A stretch of 53,635 nucleotides of DNA from an uncultured beta proteobacterium (GTDB taxonomy: Bacteria; Pseudomonadota; Gammaproteobacteria; Burkholderiales; Burkholderiaceae), in the NCBI GenBank assembly GCA_903867305.1, contig CAIPQU010000160.1:1-53635 (forward strand). Direction: 5' to 3'. The notes under the pieces were generated by a model. That model was not told where the DNA came from. It worked only from the letters and a program-made list of their open reading frames with translations, and ran no database searches. Positions 53,469 to 53,635 of this stretch are shown here, in pieces. A program made the translations under genes and the position numbers. Each line of letters starts with the position of its first letter. Position 1 is the first letter of the stretch.

Positions 53469-53635
53469 TGAACTGACCCCCAAAAGTTGGACGAAATGTC
53501 TAACTTCTGGGGGTTTAGTTTTATGTCAAAGTATTCATATGAATTTAAATTAAAGATTGTTCTGCAATATTTAGAGGGCAAAGTTGGTTATAAGTCTTTA
53601 GGCAATATTTATGGTGTTGATAAGCGCGACCTCCG
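53469..53635 (+). mobile_element. IS3-family (IS150 group) element, left end, truncated by window
   Basis: TGAACTGACCCCCAAAAGTT at 53469 is a typical left terminus of IS150-group IS3 elements. CCCCCAAAAGTTGGAC then pairs with GTCTAACTTCTGGGGG as an imperfect hairpin immediately before the orfA start. The element continues past the right edge. Confidence 0.8.
53523..53635 (+). CDS. IS150-group transposase OrfA, N-terminal part
   Basis: Thirty-seven codons are visible, beginning MSKYSYEFKLKIVLQYLEGK and continuing VGYKSLGNIYGVDKRDL. This is the N-terminal helix-turn-helix of IS150-group OrfA proteins (KYS-EFKLK-V-YL-G--GY--L---Y-V). The start sits a few nt after the T-rich end of the hairpin; no strong ribosome-binding site is visible outside the stem. 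The remaining sequence lies beyond the window. Confidence 0.82.
   Translation, partial: MSKYSYEFKLKIVLQYLEGKVGYKSLGNIYGVDKRDL

Overview
The window looks like a chromosomal segment of a low-GC betaproteobacterium, most probably in the Burkholderiales. The main reason is eight periplasmic receptors of the TctC/Bug family, a family hugely expanded in that order (Bordetella, Cupriavidus, Polynucleobacter and relatives). The AT-rich base use suggests a streamlined or Polynucleobacter-like lineage rather than a high-GC Burkholderia; this is inference. Both edges cut through IS3-family insertion sequences of different groups. No tRNA, rRNA or CRISPR array is visible.

Positions 1-9700 are a housekeeping and stress block: a partial IS3 orfA, a 45-codon unknown gene, a universal stress protein (usp), a stand-alone NAD(P)H-hydrate dehydratase, an 89-aa unknown protein followed by a four-gene tripartite exporter (DevC-like permease, ATPase, HlyD adaptor, NodT-type outer-membrane lipoprotein), then, on the opposite strand, an MsbA-like ABC exporter, a small lipoprotein and an NnrU-family membrane protein. 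Three perfect FNR/ANR-type boxes (TTGAT-N4-ATCAA) and one TTGAC-N4-GTCAA variant lie upstream of the first four transcription units. Each sits about 40 bp before a plausible start site, suggesting one oxygen-responsive regulon.

Positions 10000-51540 are a dense catabolic region of short operons. Enzymes include an aldehyde dehydrogenase, a TauD-type dioxygenase, an FMN 2-hydroxyacid dehydrogenase, a fumarylacetoacetate-hydrolase-family protein, two amidohydrolase-2 enzymes, a periplasmic FAD dehydrogenase complex (monoheme cytochrome c, Tat-exported gamma subunit, GMC flavoprotein with a cysteine cluster), a VOC protein, an HMG-CoA-lyase/CoA-transferase/2-hydroxyacid dehydrogenase/acyl-CoA dehydrogenase/MmgE-PrpD operon, a racemase-superfamily protein without the usual cysteines, an M20 peptidase, a ketopantoate-reductase-like enzyme, a TRAP transporter joined to 5-oxoprolinase (PxpBC fusion plus PxpA) and a FadB/thiolase pair, a desuccinylase/aspartoacylase, a cupin, an alpha/beta hydrolase and a class V aminotransferase. 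Eight Bug receptors are interspersed, but no TctA/TctB permease and no transcription factor gene is present. A decayed TnpB (IS605-type) end lies at about 13.49-13.64 kb, just upstream of the FMN dehydrogenase.

The right end carries formate-tetrahydrofolate ligase and then the left end of an IS150-group element. The overall picture is a bacterium that imports and oxidises many small carboxylic acids, feeding acyl-CoA and one-carbon metabolism.
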